A stretch of DNA of 64,000 nt from Paenibacillus rhizophilus (GCF_003854965.1 NZ_RQPI01000011.1:62001-126000); one strand, 5' to 3'; shown: positions 8,617 to 17,563, counted from the first letter of the stretch. Numbers and translations are program-made. The notes: generated by a model not told the origin, from the sequence alone.

Positions 8617-8898
8617 ATGAATTCAGTGTCAAGCGTGCTTGCCGGCTGCGACCCGATTTCCGCGGTCAATACCGTCCGAAATGACGAAATCCGGAATGAA
8701 CGCCGGCCGTTCGCCGAAGAGATTGTGTTCGATGAGGGAAGCGGGGATGGGGCGATGCAGATCGCGGACAGCCACGACATCCCGGATCATGTGCGAATTC
8801 ATAGTCGGCTTCAAACCCTCCGGGCATTACGGACTTTAAGGTCAAGCCAGGCGGAGAAAGTACGGGAGAAGGGAGGAAGAAGCTATGTCTTATCATGA
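8617..8898 (+). CDS. Small hypothetical protein within the EPS operon
   Basis: A 93-residue open frame with an excellent ribosome binding site (AAAAAGGAGG at about 8599-8608, 8 bases before ATG). It fills the gap between the membrane protein and the next glycosyltransferase and overlaps the start of the latter by 14 bases. The product is hydrophilic and charged, without a signal peptide or membrane segment, and is not recognised. The arginine-rich C-terminus (LQTLRALRTLRSSQ) has no known role. The strong start signal and operon placement argue for expression; the lack of a known family argues caution. Confidence 0.4.
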   Translation: MNSVSSVLAGCDPISAVNTVRNDEIRNERRPFAEEIVFDEGSGDGAMQIADSHDIPDHVRIHSRLQTLRALRTLRSSQAEKVREKGGRSYVLS

Positions 8899-10105
8899 CG
8901 GATTGAACATTATGTCGACCGGCCTTAGCTGGCCGTCGGTGCAGCCCGGAGGGCTCAACACGTACTTCAAATCTGTCTGTGAGCAGCTCTCTTCCCGCAA
9001 CCGGGTGCAGGCGCTGATTTGCAGCAGGGAGAAGCCTGAAACTTCCGAGGAGCTGATTATTCACAACGCCGGCGATCCGAAAGAAGCGATTTGGAAGCGA
9101 AAAGACGCATTTCAGAGAAAGGCGTCGGAACTGTTTAGCGGCGATAAGGACCGGGTTGATATCCTGTACTCCCATTTTGCTCCTTACGGAGTCGGCCCGG
9201 CCGTCGAGGCGAAGAAGCGCGGCATCCCGGTAGTCATGACGTTCCACGGCCCCTGGAATGAGGAAATGAAAATCGAAGGCCAGGGCATCAAGCATCAAGT
9301 CAAGACCGCGATTGCCAAGTCCATCGAACGCAAGGCCTACCGGCTGGCGGATAAGTTCATCGTCCTCAGCGAGACGTTCCGCGATATTCTGCATTCGCTG
9401 CACGGTATTCCGCTTCACAAGATCGTCGTCATTCCCGGCGCGGCCAACATCGACCGTTTCATTCCATCCGGGAACCGGCTCGCGGTCCGGCGGATGCTGA
9501 ACCTGCCGGAAGGCGCGACTACGGTGCTGACGGTCCGCAGATTGGTGAACCGGATGGGACTCTTGCAGCTGCTCGAAGCCTGGCGGTCCGTGTCGGAGCG
9601 CTTCCCGAACTCCATCCTGCTGATCGGCGGAAAAGGTCCCTTGAGGGCGGAGCTGGAAGAGCGGATCGCCGATTACGGGCTGTCGAGCAAGGTCAGACTG
9701 CTCGGTTATATCCCCGATCATGAGCTGGCTTCGTATTATCAGGCGGCCGACCTGTTCGTCGTTCCGTCGCAGGCTCTGGAGGGCTTCGGCCTGATTACGG
9801 CAGAGGCGCTGGCGAGCGGGCTACCGGTAATGGCGACGCCGATCGGCGGCAACCGGGAAATTCTGCAGAACTTCCGCCCGGAGCTGCTCTTCAAGAGCTC
9901 ATCCGCCGCGGATATGGCTGAAGGGATTTCCCATATGCTGGGCAACCGCAGACTCCTTCCCAGCCGGGAAGAATGCAGGGAGCATGTGCTGGAAAAGTAC
10001 ACCTGGGAGCATGTCGCGGATCAAGTGGAGACAGTATTCAGAGAGGTTATGGGGAAGGGAGAGACGCTGAATGCTCAGAGTGGCGTATATCGATCACACG
10101 GCTAG
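8885..10105 (+). CDS. Glycosyltransferase family 4 protein
   Basis: This is a 406-residue GT-B fold retaining glycosyltransferase. The N-terminal domain shows the PGGLNTYFKSV acceptor-side motif and MTFHGPWNEE. The C-terminal domain shows LIGGKGPLRAELEE, VRLLGYIPDHEL and the E-x7-E donor motif in EGFGLITAEALASGLPV. GGGAGG lies about 7 bases before the ATG. The gene overlaps the following glycosyltransferase gene by 35 bases. It probably adds a sugar to the EPS repeat; donor and linkage are unknown. Confidence 0.9.
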   Translation: MSYHDGLNIMSTGLSWPSVQPGGLNTYFKSVCEQLSSRNRVQALICSREKPETSEELIIHNAGDPKEAIWKRKDAFQRKASELFSGDKDRVDILYSHFAPYGVGPAVEAKKRGIPVVMTFHGPWNEEMKIEGQGIKHQVKTAIAKSIERKAYRLADKFIVLSETFRDILHSLHGIPLHKIVVIPGAANIDRFIPSGNRLAVRRMLNLPEGATTVLTVRRLVNRMGLLQLLEAWRSVSERFPNSILLIGGKGPLRAELEERIADYGLSSKVRLLGYIPDHELASYYQAADLFVVPSQALEGFGLITAEALASGLPVMATPIGGNREILQNFRPELLFKSSSAADMAEGISHMLGNRRLLPSREECREHVLEKYTWEHVADQVETVFREVMGKGETLNAQSGVYRSHG

Positions 10106-11210
10106 ATGGAGCGGCGGCGAAGTGGCGCTGTTCAACATTCTTACCCATATAGGTGAACAGGTTGACCCGCTCGTAATTCTGGCGGAGGAAGGCGCGCTGG
10201 CCGACCGCTTGCGCGACAAAGGAATCGACGTCCGGATCGTTCCGCTGGACGAGAGCATCCGAAGCCGCGGGCGCAACACCGTCAATCTTGGCGCGCCGGC
10301 CGCGGCCATGAAGCTGCTGGCCTATGGGCGGAGGCTCGCTCCGCTGCTGAAGAAAGAACGGGTTGCCTGCGTGCATACCAATTCCCTGAAATCGGCGCTG
10401 TACGGAACGGTTGCCGCCAAGATGGCCGGCGTACCGCTGATCTGGCATATCCGCGACCACATTGGCGCGCCTTACCTGAAGCCGGTTGTCGCCAAAGCCA
10501 TCCGGCTGCTCTCGCGTCTGCTGCCCAACGGCGTCATCGCCAACTCGAAGTCCACGCTCAGCGCGCTTGAGCTGCCGCGTTCCAAGAAGACGCTGGTCGT
10601 CTATTCCGCCTTCGCCAAAGCGATCGGCGGCGTGGCCGGACGCGCGGACCAGAAGGACTTCAACGTCCTGCTGGTAGGGCGGCTGGCCGAATGGAAGGGG
10701 CAGCATATTTTGCTGGAAGCGGCGAAGAAGCTGCGGAGCAACGGGCGGGTCAAGTTCTGGCTGGCTGGCGACGCCCTCTTCGGCGAAGACGAATATAAGA
10801 AGAAGCTGATCGCGACGATCGAGCGCGAGGGGCTGAACAATGTAAGTCTCCTGGGACATGTCGAGGACATTCAGGGATTGATGCAACAAGCGGATCTGCT
10901 CGTGCACACTTCGATTACGCCGGAGCCTTTCGGCCAGGTGATCGTCGAAGGGATGGCGGCGGGTCTGCCGGTAATCGCGTCCAACGAGGGAGGACCGGTT
11001 GAAATCGTTGTGCCGGGAGAGACAGGACTGCTCATTGAGCCTGGAAACCCGGCCATCCTTGCGGAATCGATCAATTGGATGCTCGATCATCCCGAAGAGA
11101 GGGAGAGAATGGCGGAAGCCGGGATCAAGCGGGTAAAAGAACATTTCGTGATCGAGAACACGGTTAAAGAGATTGTCGCTTACTATAAAGGCCTGCTGGC
11201 GGGCACCTGA
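10071..11210 (+). CDS. Glycosyltransferase family 4 protein
   Basis: This 379-residue GT-B enzyme has YIDHTARWSGGEVALFNIL at the N-terminus (glycine-rich acceptor loop), VHTNSLKSALYG and WHIRDHIG in the first domain, and LLVGRLAEWKGQHILLEA plus EPFGQVIVEGMAAGLPVIA (E-x7-E donor site) in the second. It starts inside the end of the preceding gene in another frame, which implies coupled translation. It is part of the EPS assembly set. Confidence 0.9.
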   Translation: MLRVAYIDHTARWSGGEVALFNILTHIGEQVDPLVILAEEGALADRLRDKGIDVRIVPLDESIRSRGRNTVNLGAPAAAMKLLAYGRRLAPLLKKERVACVHTNSLKSALYGTVAAKMAGVPLIWHIRDHIGAPYLKPVVAKAIRLLSRLLPNGVIANSKSTLSALELPRSKKTLVVYSAFAKAIGGVAGRADQKDFNVLLVGRLAEWKGQHILLEAAKKLRSNGRVKFWLAGDALFGEDEYKKKLIATIEREGLNNVSLLGHVEDIQGLMQQADLLVHTSITPEPFGQVIVEGMAAGLPVIASNEGGPVEIVVPGETGLLIEPGNPAILAESINWMLDHPEERERMAEAGIKRVKEHFVIENTVKEIVAYYKGLLAGT

Positions 11211-11310
11211 CGAACATACGTAAGAGCGGATATCACCTGTGAAGCAAGCAGGCGGCATGGCAGCCGCTTCTTGACAAACATTGCTCCATCAAACGTTGAG
11301 GATGATTCAC

Positions 11311-12411
11311 ATGAAAATTGCGATAGCGCATGATTACTTAATCCAAATGGGCGGGGCGGAGAGAGTGGTGGAGGTTTTTCACCATATGTATCCGGAAGCT
11401 CCGATCTTCACGACGGTTTTTAACGGAAGCGGCCTGACCGAGAATCTCAAGGACGCGGATATCCGGGCCTCCTGGCTGCAAAAAATTCCGGGAGTGAAGG
11501 CCAATTTTAAAGGGGTGCTGCCGCTTTATCCCATGGCTATCCGCGATCTGGACTTCCGCGGGTTCGATATCGTTCTGAGTTCCAGCAGCGCGTTTATGAA
11601 GAGCATTCAGGTGCCCAAGCGCACATTTCATCTCTGCTACTGCCACACCCCGATGAGATTCGCCTGGGACTATGACACCTATATGGAACGGCAGTCGAAT
11701 TCCGGTCTATTCAAAAGAGTGCTGAAGCTCTACATCCAACAGCTCAAAATGTGGGACCAGCGGACTTCCAAAAATGTGAACCAGTTCGTTGCCAACTCTT
11801 CCGTCGTCAAGAGCCGGATACAGAACTACTACCACCGGGACGCCGATGTTATCTTCCCGCCCATTAATACATCCCGCTTTACCAGCTCAAGCTCCATCGG
11901 CGATTACTATCTGATCGTCTCCAGGCTGGTATCCTACAAGCGGATCGATCTGGCAGTCGAAGCCTTCAACCGCAACGGGCTGAAGCTGCTCATTGTCGGC
12001 GACGGCCCCGACCGGAAGCGGCTGGAGGGGATGGCCAAGAGCAACGTGAAATTCCTCGGCCGGCTTGAAGACGACCAGGTCACCGGGCTGATGTCGCAGT
12101 GCCGGGCGTATATTTTTCCCGGGGAAGAGGACTTTGGCATAACGCCGCTGGAGGCGAACGCCGCGGGAAGACCGGTTATCGCTTATCAGGCGGGTGGAGC
12201 GCTGGACACGATTGTGCCTTATGTAAACGGTGTGTTTTTCAAACGGCAGGAGGTTGATGATTTGCTTCGGGCGATTTCCGAAGTGGAATCGTATGCGTGG
12301 GATGTCGGAAAAATTGTGAAGCACGCGCAAAAATTCGATGAACAAACTTTTATGGTGCAGTTCAAGCAGTATGTCGAACAGGCGTATGTGAACTTTCTAA
12401 AAGGAGGATGA
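11311..12411 (+). CDS. Glycosyltransferase family 4 protein (mannosyltransferase-like)
   Basis: This 366-residue GT-B protein starts MKIAIAHDYLIQMGGAERVVE, typical of WcaI/WbaZ-like and GDP-mannose-dependent family members. It contains CYCHTPMRFAWDY and FVANSSVVKSRI, and in the donor domain VSRLVSYKRIDLAVEAF and EDFGITPLEANAAGRPVIAY (E-x7-E). The ATG at 11311 is chosen over an upstream in-frame TTG at 11281 because GAGGATGAT sits just before it. The ManC gene in the same operon makes GDP-mannose a plausible donor, but that is inference. The gene's last codons contain the ribosome binding site of the next gene. Confidence 0.9.
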   Translation: MKIAIAHDYLIQMGGAERVVEVFHHMYPEAPIFTTVFNGSGLTENLKDADIRASWLQKIPGVKANFKGVLPLYPMAIRDLDFRGFDIVLSSSSAFMKSIQVPKRTFHLCYCHTPMRFAWDYDTYMERQSNSGLFKRVLKLYIQQLKMWDQRTSKNVNQFVANSSVVKSRIQNYYHRDADVIFPPINTSRFTSSSSIGDYYLIVSRLVSYKRIDLAVEAFNRNGLKLLIVGDGPDRKRLEGMAKSNVKFLGRLEDDQVTGLMSQCRAYIFPGEEDFGITPLEANAAGRPVIAYQAGGALDTIVPYVNGVFFKRQEVDDLLRAISEVESYAWDVGKIVKHAQKFDEQTFMVQFKQYVEQAYVNFLKGG

Positions 12412-12415
12412 AGAT

Positions 12416-13756
12416 ATGAATCTGGCGGTAATCGGCACCGGCTATGTCGGCCTTGTATCCGGCGTATGCTTTACACTTGGGGGTAACCATGTCATTTGCG
12501 TCGACAAGGATGAGGACAAAATAGCCAGATTGGGACAGATGAAGTCGCCCATCTACGAACCGGGAATTGAGGCGCTGATCGAAATGAACCTGAAAGAGGG
12601 GAGATTGCACTTCTCTTCCGATCTTCAGGAATCGGTACGCCGCTCTGATATCGTCATCCTCGCTGTCGGCACGCCGTCACTTCCAAACGGCGAAGCGGAT
12701 CTGCAGTACATCGAAAACGCGGCGGCGGATATCGGACGGGCGATGGAAGGCTATAAAATCATCATGACGAAATCCACCGTTCCCGTGGGAACCAACGAGA
12801 AAATCCGTCAGATCATCGCCGCGAGCACCGGTTATCCGTTTGATATCGTATCGGCGCCTGAATTCCTGCGGGAAGGCTCGGCCATCCAGGATACGCTGCA
12901 TCCCGACCGGATCATCATCGGCCTTGACAACCCTGCCCTTGAGCCTGTCATGCGAGAGCTTCATCAGGGCTTCACCGACAATATTGTCGTCACCGACATC
13001 CGCAGCGCGGAGATGATCAAATACGCTTCGAACGCTTTTCTGGCAACCAAAATCTCGTTCATCAACGAAATCGCCAATATTTGCGAAAAGGTCGGCGCGG
13101 ATGTGACCGAGGTGGCCGAGGGAATGGGCCTCGACCGGCGGATCGGCTCCTCCTTCCTCCAGGCCGGCATCGGGTACGGCGGCTCCTGCTTCCCCAAAGA
13201 TACGAAGGCGCTCATCCAGATTGCGGGGAACGTCGACTACGAATTCAAGCTGCTGAAATCGGTGGTCGAAGTCAATCAGGGGCAGCGGTTCATGATTCTT
13301 GCCAAGCTCCATGAATCGCTCGGCAGCCTGCAGGGCGCGAGCATCGGCATTTGGGGACTCGCCTTCAAGCCGAACACCGACGATGTGCGTGAATCGCCGG
13401 CAAGGGAAATCATCGAGGCGCTGGTTAAGGAAGGGGCGCATGTGAAGGTGTACGATCCGATCGCCGCAGACAATTTCCGGCAGCAGTATAATCACCCGCT
13501 GATTCACTGGTGCGCCGTGCCGGAGGAAGCGGCGTCCGGCAGCGACGCGCTCTGCCTGCTGACGGATTGGGCCGTGTTCAAGGATATCGATCTGCACCTT
13601 CTGGCCGCAGGAATGCACAAGCCGATCCTGATCGACGGGCGCAACGTCTACTCCAAAGAACAAATCGAAGGAACCGGACTGGAATATTATTCGGTGGGAC
13701 GCCCGCGTATGGGCGGACTCAGCGGCTTTTCCCCAAGTGTGGCAGGCGCGGTGTAA
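12416..13756 (+). CDS. ugd: UDP-glucose 6-dehydrogenase
   Basis: It oxidises UDP-glucose to UDP-glucuronate with two NAD+. The 446 residues include an N-terminal Rossmann motif (VIGTGYVGLVSG), the central VPVGT, EFLREGSA and NAFLATKISFINEIA motifs, the catalytic cysteine in GYGGSCFPKDT (near residue 259), and LAFKPNTDDVRESPA in the C-terminal domain. AAGGAGG at 12400-12406 precedes ATG 12416. The enzyme predicts that the exopolysaccharide contains glucuronic acid and is acidic. It uses the GalU product from the same operon. Confidence 0.96.
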   Translation: MNLAVIGTGYVGLVSGVCFTLGGNHVICVDKDEDKIARLGQMKSPIYEPGIEALIEMNLKEGRLHFSSDLQESVRRSDIVILAVGTPSLPNGEADLQYIENAAADIGRAMEGYKIIMTKSTVPVGTNEKIRQIIAASTGYPFDIVSAPEFLREGSAIQDTLHPDRIIIGLDNPALEPVMRELHQGFTDNIVVTDIRSAEMIKYASNAFLATKISFINEIANICEKVGADVTEVAEGMGLDRRIGSSFLQAGIGYGGSCFPKDTKALIQIAGNVDYEFKLLKSVVEVNQGQRFMILAKLHESLGSLQGASIGIWGLAFKPNTDDVRESPAREIIEALVKEGAHVKVYDPIAADNFRQQYNHPLIHWCAVPEEAASGSDALCLLTDWAVFKDIDLHLLAAGMHKPILIDGRNVYSKEQIEGTGLEYYSVGRPRMGGLSGFSPSVAGAV

Positions 13757-13908
13757 TGGTGATTGTGGATGGCCCGCGGTGGCCTGAGCCAAACGGCGAG
13801 GCCGCAGAGGAAGCAAGTTAACCGCGGCGCCGCCGCTCCAAAGGATGTCCCGTTAGGAAGCAGGCAGTTCACGGCTATATCATGACCATTTTGAGGGAGG
13901 GTATCATT

Positions 13909-15282
13909 ATGAAACTGGTATTATTGTCAGGCGGTTCGGGAAAACGGCTGTGGCCTCTGTCCAACGACTCTCGGTCGAAACAGTTTCTGAAGGTGCTGGA
14001 AAGCCCGCTCGGCGAGCCGGAATCGATGGTCCAGCGGGTATGGCGGCAGCTGGGAGAAGCGGGACTCGCGGAATCGTCGTATTTGGCGACAGGCCGCGGA
14101 CAGGTGGAAATGATACAGAGCCAGCTCGGCGGGGACGTCAAGATCATCGTTGAGCCCGAGCGCCGCGATACCTTTCCGGCCATTGCGCTCACGGCTGTCT
14201 ATCTGTATTCGGTAGAGGGCGTTCTTCCGGATGAGACCGTGGCGATTCTGCCGGTCGATCCGTATGTGGAGGGCTCCTTCTTCGGCGCGGTTTCAGAGCT
14301 GGAACAGGCGCTTGACGCCACCGGCGCGAACCTGGCGCTGATCGGTGTCGTGCCGGAGCATCCTTCGGAGAAATACGGCTACATTATTCCTTCGGGCGGT
14401 GAAGCCCAGGAGAACGGGGTTATGCCAGTGAGCGGTTTCCTTGAGAAGCCGGATCGCCTGCGGGCCGAGGAATTGATCGGCCAGGGCGCTTTGTGGAACT
14501 GCGGCGTGTTCGCCTTCCGGCTGGGGTATCTGCTTAATATTTTGCAGCAAAAAGGGCTGCCTTTAACTTACGAGGAGCTGCAGAAGCAGTACAAGCTGCT
14601 CTCTTCCATCAGCTTCGATTACGAAGTGGTTGAACAGGAAGACAAGATCGTCGTCCAGCCGTATGACGGGTTCTGGAAGGACTTGGGCACCTGGAATACG
14701 CTGACCGAGGAAATGGCGAGCAACCAAATGGGCAGGGGCGTTATGACCGAGGATTCCTCGACCAGCTGCCTTGTCAACGAGCTTGATATTCCGATTACGG
14801 TAATCGGTCTACAGGATGTGATTATCGCGGCGAGTCCCGACGGCATTCTCGTCACCCACAAATCGGAAAGTCCGCGCATCAAGGAAGTGCTGAAGGGCAC
14901 CGAGCAGAGACCGATGTACGAGGAACGCCGCTGGGGCCACTACCGGGTCATCGATTATGTGAAATACGAGGAAAGCAATGAAGTGCTGACCAAGCGGATA
15001 TTTATCGGCGAAGGAAAAAACATCAGCTACCAATACCATCTCAAACGCAGTGAAATCTGGACATTCATCAGCGGGGAAGCGAGCATTATCCTTAACGAGA
15101 AAATGCACAAGGTAAAAGCGGGCGACGTTGTGCGCATACCGGCAGGAACGAAGCACAGCATTCTCGCTTTGACTGATGTTGAATTCATCGAAGTACAGAC
15201 CGGCTCGGAGCTGGTGGAAGAGGATAATATTCGCATAACACTGGATTGGAAGGATATTGAACTGCAGCAATTTATCTCTTAA
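13909..15282 (+). CDS. manC: Mannose-1-phosphate guanylyltransferase
   Basis: This 457-residue enzyme makes GDP-mannose from GTP and mannose-1-phosphate. Its pyrophosphorylase signature is LLSGGSGKRLWPLSNDSRSKQF at residues 4-25, followed by VEPERRDTFPAIALTA, GFLEKP and LWNCGVF. The C-terminal cupin region (about residues 345-450, with KRSEIWTFISGEA) is the type II phosphomannose isomerase-like domain. ATG 13909 has GGGAGGG 8 bases upstream; an in-frame ATG at 13882 lacks a binding site. No phosphomannomutase is encoded nearby, so mannose-1-phosphate must come from elsewhere. It is the last biosynthetic gene of the EPS operon. Confidence 0.93.
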   Translation: MKLVLLSGGSGKRLWPLSNDSRSKQFLKVLESPLGEPESMVQRVWRQLGEAGLAESSYLATGRGQVEMIQSQLGGDVKIIVEPERRDTFPAIALTAVYLYSVEGVLPDETVAILPVDPYVEGSFFGAVSELEQALDATGANLALIGVVPEHPSEKYGYIIPSGGEAQENGVMPVSGFLEKPDRLRAEELIGQGALWNCGVFAFRLGYLLNILQQKGLPLTYEELQKQYKLLSSISFDYEVVEQEDKIVVQPYDGFWKDLGTWNTLTEEMASNQMGRGVMTEDSSTSCLVNELDIPITVIGLQDVIIAASPDGILVTHKSESPRIKEVLKGTEQRPMYEERRWGHYRVIDYVKYEESNEVLTKRIFIGEGKNISYQYHLKRSEIWTFISGEASIILNEKMHKVKAGDVVRIPAGTKHSILALTDVEFIEVQTGSELVEEDNIRITLDWKDIELQQFIS

Positions 15283-15415
15283 AAGGGTCCGATTGATTAA
15301 TAACCTACTTATTAACCATATTAGCAGGTCTTTAAACAGGTCTTTCGACTCATTTATTAAATAAATATGAAAATCAGTCTTCATCAATAATTGCATATCG
15401 TCGATATGTACGGTA

Positions 15416-15430
15416 GAAGGTTAAGCCTTC
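15416..15430 (+). other. Alternative hairpin upstream of the riboswitch
   Basis: GAAGG (15416-15420) can pair with CCTTC (15426-15430) around the loop TTAAG. The same CTTCC strand (15427-15431) can instead pair with GGAAG (15518-15522), which is the Shine-Dalgarno region of the GH26 gene. The two pairings are mutually exclusive. Confidence 0.5.
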
Positions 15431-15522
15431 CAATACGACAAAGGCAAACCTATCGCGAGGTAGGGACGCAAAGCCACAGGGCCTCTTCATTTTAGAGAGG
15501 TAGCCTGGCCACCGAAAGGAAG
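15425..15522 (+). promoter_or_regulatory. Cyclic di-GMP-I (GEMM-I) riboswitch
   Basis: The conserved GEMM-I core is plainly readable. GGCAAACC at 15443-15450 is followed by a P2 stem (CCTATC / GGTAGG) capped by a GCGA GNRA tetraloop. GGGACGCAAAGCC follows, then a P3 stem (CCTCT / AGAGAGG) with the receptor sequence GGTAGCCTGG, and a closing ACCG. The G preceding GC of the core is kept, which fits cyclic di-GMP rather than the cGAMP variant. The P1 closing helix would pair CTTCC (15427-15431) with GGAAG (15518-15522), which is part of the ribosome binding site of the GH26 gene whose TTG start is at 15529. Ligand binding would therefore be expected to block translation; that direction is an inference. 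Confidence 0.92.
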
Positions 15523-15528
15523 ATCGAA

Positions 15529-17361
15529 TTGAAAGTTCACCGCACGTATCGACTGTTCTGCATGCTGGTATCTCTGTCTTTGCTCCTGACATTTGTTCCG
15601 TTTATGGGCGGAGGAAGTGCTTCGACCGTCTCAGCGGCGGCTGCGCCCGCAGCGCCTGTCAACCCGGATGCATCACCCGAAGCGGTCAGGCTGCTGAGTT
15701 ACCTGAATTCCATTTCCGGTACCCGCATCATCACCGGCCAGCACGACTACCTGGAAAGCCCGGACGAATTCAGCAACAAGCTTCAAGTAACGAGCAGCAG
15801 ATATGCGGCTCTCCACGGATATGAGCTTGGCGCGATCAACGGCCAAACGGACGGCGCCGTAACATGGCTCCGGCAAAATGTCGTGAGCAGCGCAATCAAA
15901 TGGCACAAGGCCGGCGGCATCGTCGCCATGACGTTCCACGAGAATCTGCCCGGAACGACATACGATTGGGCCAATGTGCAGAAGTCGTTGTCCCAGGCCG
16001 ATTTCGACAAGTATGTCACGCCTGGAACCACGCAGTACCAAAGCTTGATTACTGAACTCGACAAAGTGGCGGTATCGCTGAAAACCCTGCGCGATGCGGG
16101 AGTGCCCGTTCTGTGGCGGCCTTATCACGAAATGAATGGGGGCTGGTTCTGGTGGGGCCAGAAGAGCAATTTCACCGCCCTCTGGAATATTATGTATGAC
16201 CGTTTTGTCAATGTTCATAAACTGAACAACCTGTTGTGGGTGTGGAGCCCGAATGCTCCGAACAGCTGGGCCGATCCTTACGTTAAGACCTATCCCGGAG
16301 CGGATAAAGTGGATATTCTGGCGGCGGACATTTACAACAAGGATTTCAGACAGAGTTATTATGACGACCTGCTCAGTTTGGCTGCCGGCAAGCCGATTGG
16401 CATTGGCGAAAATGGTGAAATGCCCGATCCAGCGATGCTGCCCAAATATCAGAGCAAATGGGTCTTTATGATGACTTGGGGCAAAATGCTTTACGATAAC
16501 AACAGCACGACTATAATCAAGAGCTTTCTGAACAACGGATTTACTTTAACCCGCGATGAGATTATTACGGCTATGGCTTCGTATACGGTGCCAACGCTGT
16601 TGCCAAGCGCAACGCCGAGTCCGACACCGTCGCCAAGCCCGACACCGACGCCAACACCGTCGCCGAGCCCAACTCCGACGCCAAGCCCGACACCGACGCC
16701 AACACTGTCGCCGAGCCCAACTCCGACGCCAACACCGTCGCCGAGCCCGACGCCAACACCGTCGCCGAGCCCAACGCCGACGCCAACACCGTCGCCGAGC
16801 CCAACGCCGACGCCAACACCCACGCCGAGTCCGACGCCGACGCCAACAAATCAGCTGACCGGCGGAGGTTCGGGTACAGGAAGCTCGACGCTGTCGGACG
16901 ACTCTGACCAGACTGCGCCGCTGCCCCGCAACGGTCTGCTGGGCGAATATTTTGCCAACGAGCAGCTTTCCGGTACGCCTGCGCTGGTGCGGGAAGAATC
17001 GGCCATCGATTTCAACTGGGGATACGGAACGCCGGACAGTTCGGTCGGCCCCGACCATTTTTCCGTCCGCTGGAGCGGTAAAATCAAGCCTCTTTACAGT
17101 GAGAACTATTCCTTCTATACAAGCTCGGATGATGGGATTAAAGTATGGGTCAACGGAGTTGCCGTCATTACCAGCTGGTCCGCTCAGTACGGAGTAGAGC
17201 GGAAGGGAAGAATCGACCTGGAAGCCGGGAAACTGTACGACATTAAAGTTGAATATTACGATAATACGGGAGGCGCCAAAGCGCGTCTGATGTGGGAGAG
17301 CAGCAGCCAGATTAAGGAAACCGTTCCTTCCAGCGCGTTTTACCTTTCTGAATCTCTTTGA
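15529..17361 (+). CDS. Secreted GH26 beta-mannanase-like enzyme with Pro-Thr linker and PA14 domain
   Basis: This 610-residue exported protein has a signal peptide at about residues 1-37 (hydrophobic core, then VSAAA). The GH26 catalytic domain (about 45-350) has the acid/base glutamate in [14 protein letters not shown] (E201) and the nucleophile in GIGENGEM (E294). A [11 protein letters not shown] linker at about 360-440 is encoded by DNA repeats. A PA14-like domain at about 465-606 probably binds carbohydrate. GH26 enzymes mostly cleave beta-1,4-mannans. It is translated from a TTG start (AAAGGAAG 7 bases upstream) directly behind a cyclic di-GMP riboswitch, and follows ManC of the EPS operon. 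The substrate may be the cell's own mannose-containing EPS or plant mannan. Confidence 0.92.
   Translation: MKVHRTYRLFCMLVSLSLLLTFVPFMGGGSASTVSAAAAPAAPVNPDASPEAVRLLSYLNSISGTRIITGQHDYLESPDEFSNKLQVTSSRYAALHGYELGAINGQTDGAVTWLRQNVVSSAIKWHKAGGIVAMTFHENLPGTTYDWANVQKSLSQADFDKYVTPGTTQYQSLITELDKVAVSLKTLRDAGVPVLWRPYHEMNGGWFWWGQKSNFTALWNIMYDRFVNVHKLNNLLWVWSPNAPNSWADPYVKTYPGADKVDILAADIYNKDFRQSYYDDLLSLAAGKPIGIGENGEMPDPAMLPKYQSKWVFMMTWGKMLYDNNSTTIIKSFLNNGFTLTRDEIITAMASYTVPTLLPSATPSPTPSPSPTPTPTPSPSPTPTPSPTPTPTLSPSPTPTPTPSPSPTPTPSPSPTPTPTPSPSPTPTPTPTPSPTPTPTNQLTGGGSGTGSSTLSDDSDQTAPLPRNGLLGEYFANEQLSGTPALVREESAIDFNWGYGTPDSSVGPDHFSVRWSGKIKPLYSENYSFYTSSDDGIKVWVNGVAVITSWSAQYGVERKGRIDLEAGKLYDIKVEYYDNTGGAKARLMWESSSQIKETVPSSAFYLSESL
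16609..16850 (+). repeat. Tandem repeat DNA encoding the Pro-Thr/Ser linker
   Basis: About 240 bases consist of reiterated units of the type ccgacgccaacaccgtcg and close variants, coding for alternating PSPTPTP motifs. The repeat is in frame throughout, so gain or loss of units in multiples of three changes the linker length without breaking the enzyme. The paralogous gene at 17564 has no such region. Confidence 0.95.
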
Positions 17362-17442
17362 TATATCTTTTACGGCCGTCTTCGCGGGGGGCCGCCGATA
17401 CTTATAAATTACATTGCATTCTATTCATTTGAGCCTTGTCAG

Positions 17443-17464
17443 GCCCTGCTTTTTACAGCAGGGC
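17443..17464 (+). terminator. Hairpin between the two GH26 genes (possible terminator)
   Basis: The stem is GCCCTGC / GCAGGGC (7 bp) with loop TTTTTACA. Only a weak T-rich tail (TTCTAAG) follows, so termination is uncertain. It lies about 80 bases after the first GH26 stop codon. Confidence 0.45.
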
Positions 17465-17495
17465 TTCTAAGCTATAAGCCCCATTTGGGGAATCA

Positions 17496-17522
17496 CCGTC
17501 TTTCCCTCATTTGGGAAGACGG
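17496..17522 (+). other. Stable hairpin in the leader of the second GH26 gene
   Basis: CCGTCTTTCCC pairs with GGGAAGACGG (one bulged T) around TCATTT. There is no T tract after it, so it is not a classical terminator. It lies about 40 bases before the start of the paralogous GH26 gene, near where the first gene has its riboswitch. Confidence 0.5.
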
Positions 17523-17563
17523 CTTCTCCGGCGGCATTCCTGGCTTAAGAAAGGAAGATCGAA

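Noticed and set aside
13757..13908. Short frame after the ugd gene (starting MVIVDGPRWPEP)
   Set aside because: Only about 20 codons long, with no ribosome binding site; treated as intergenic.
15283..15410. AT-rich stretch before the riboswitch searched for a promoter
   Set aside because: Several AT-rich hexamers are present but no convincing pair with correct spacing, so no promoter is called.
16609..16850. Repeat array considered as a CRISPR-like structure
   Set aside because: Units are adjacent, short and code for a linker in frame; there are no spacers or cas genes.
16491..17058. Several overlapping frames in the Pro-Thr linker region, in both strands, giving Val/Gly- or Arg-rich proteins
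   Set aside because: They arise from the short DNA repeat, which stays open in many frames. The GH26 frame runs through the region and continues into the PA14 domain.
17496..17522. Hairpin before the second GH26 considered as a second cyclic di-GMP riboswitch
   Set aside because: The conserved GGCAAACC and GGGACGCAAAGCC core and the tetraloop-receptor sequence are absent; only the start region matches the first gene.
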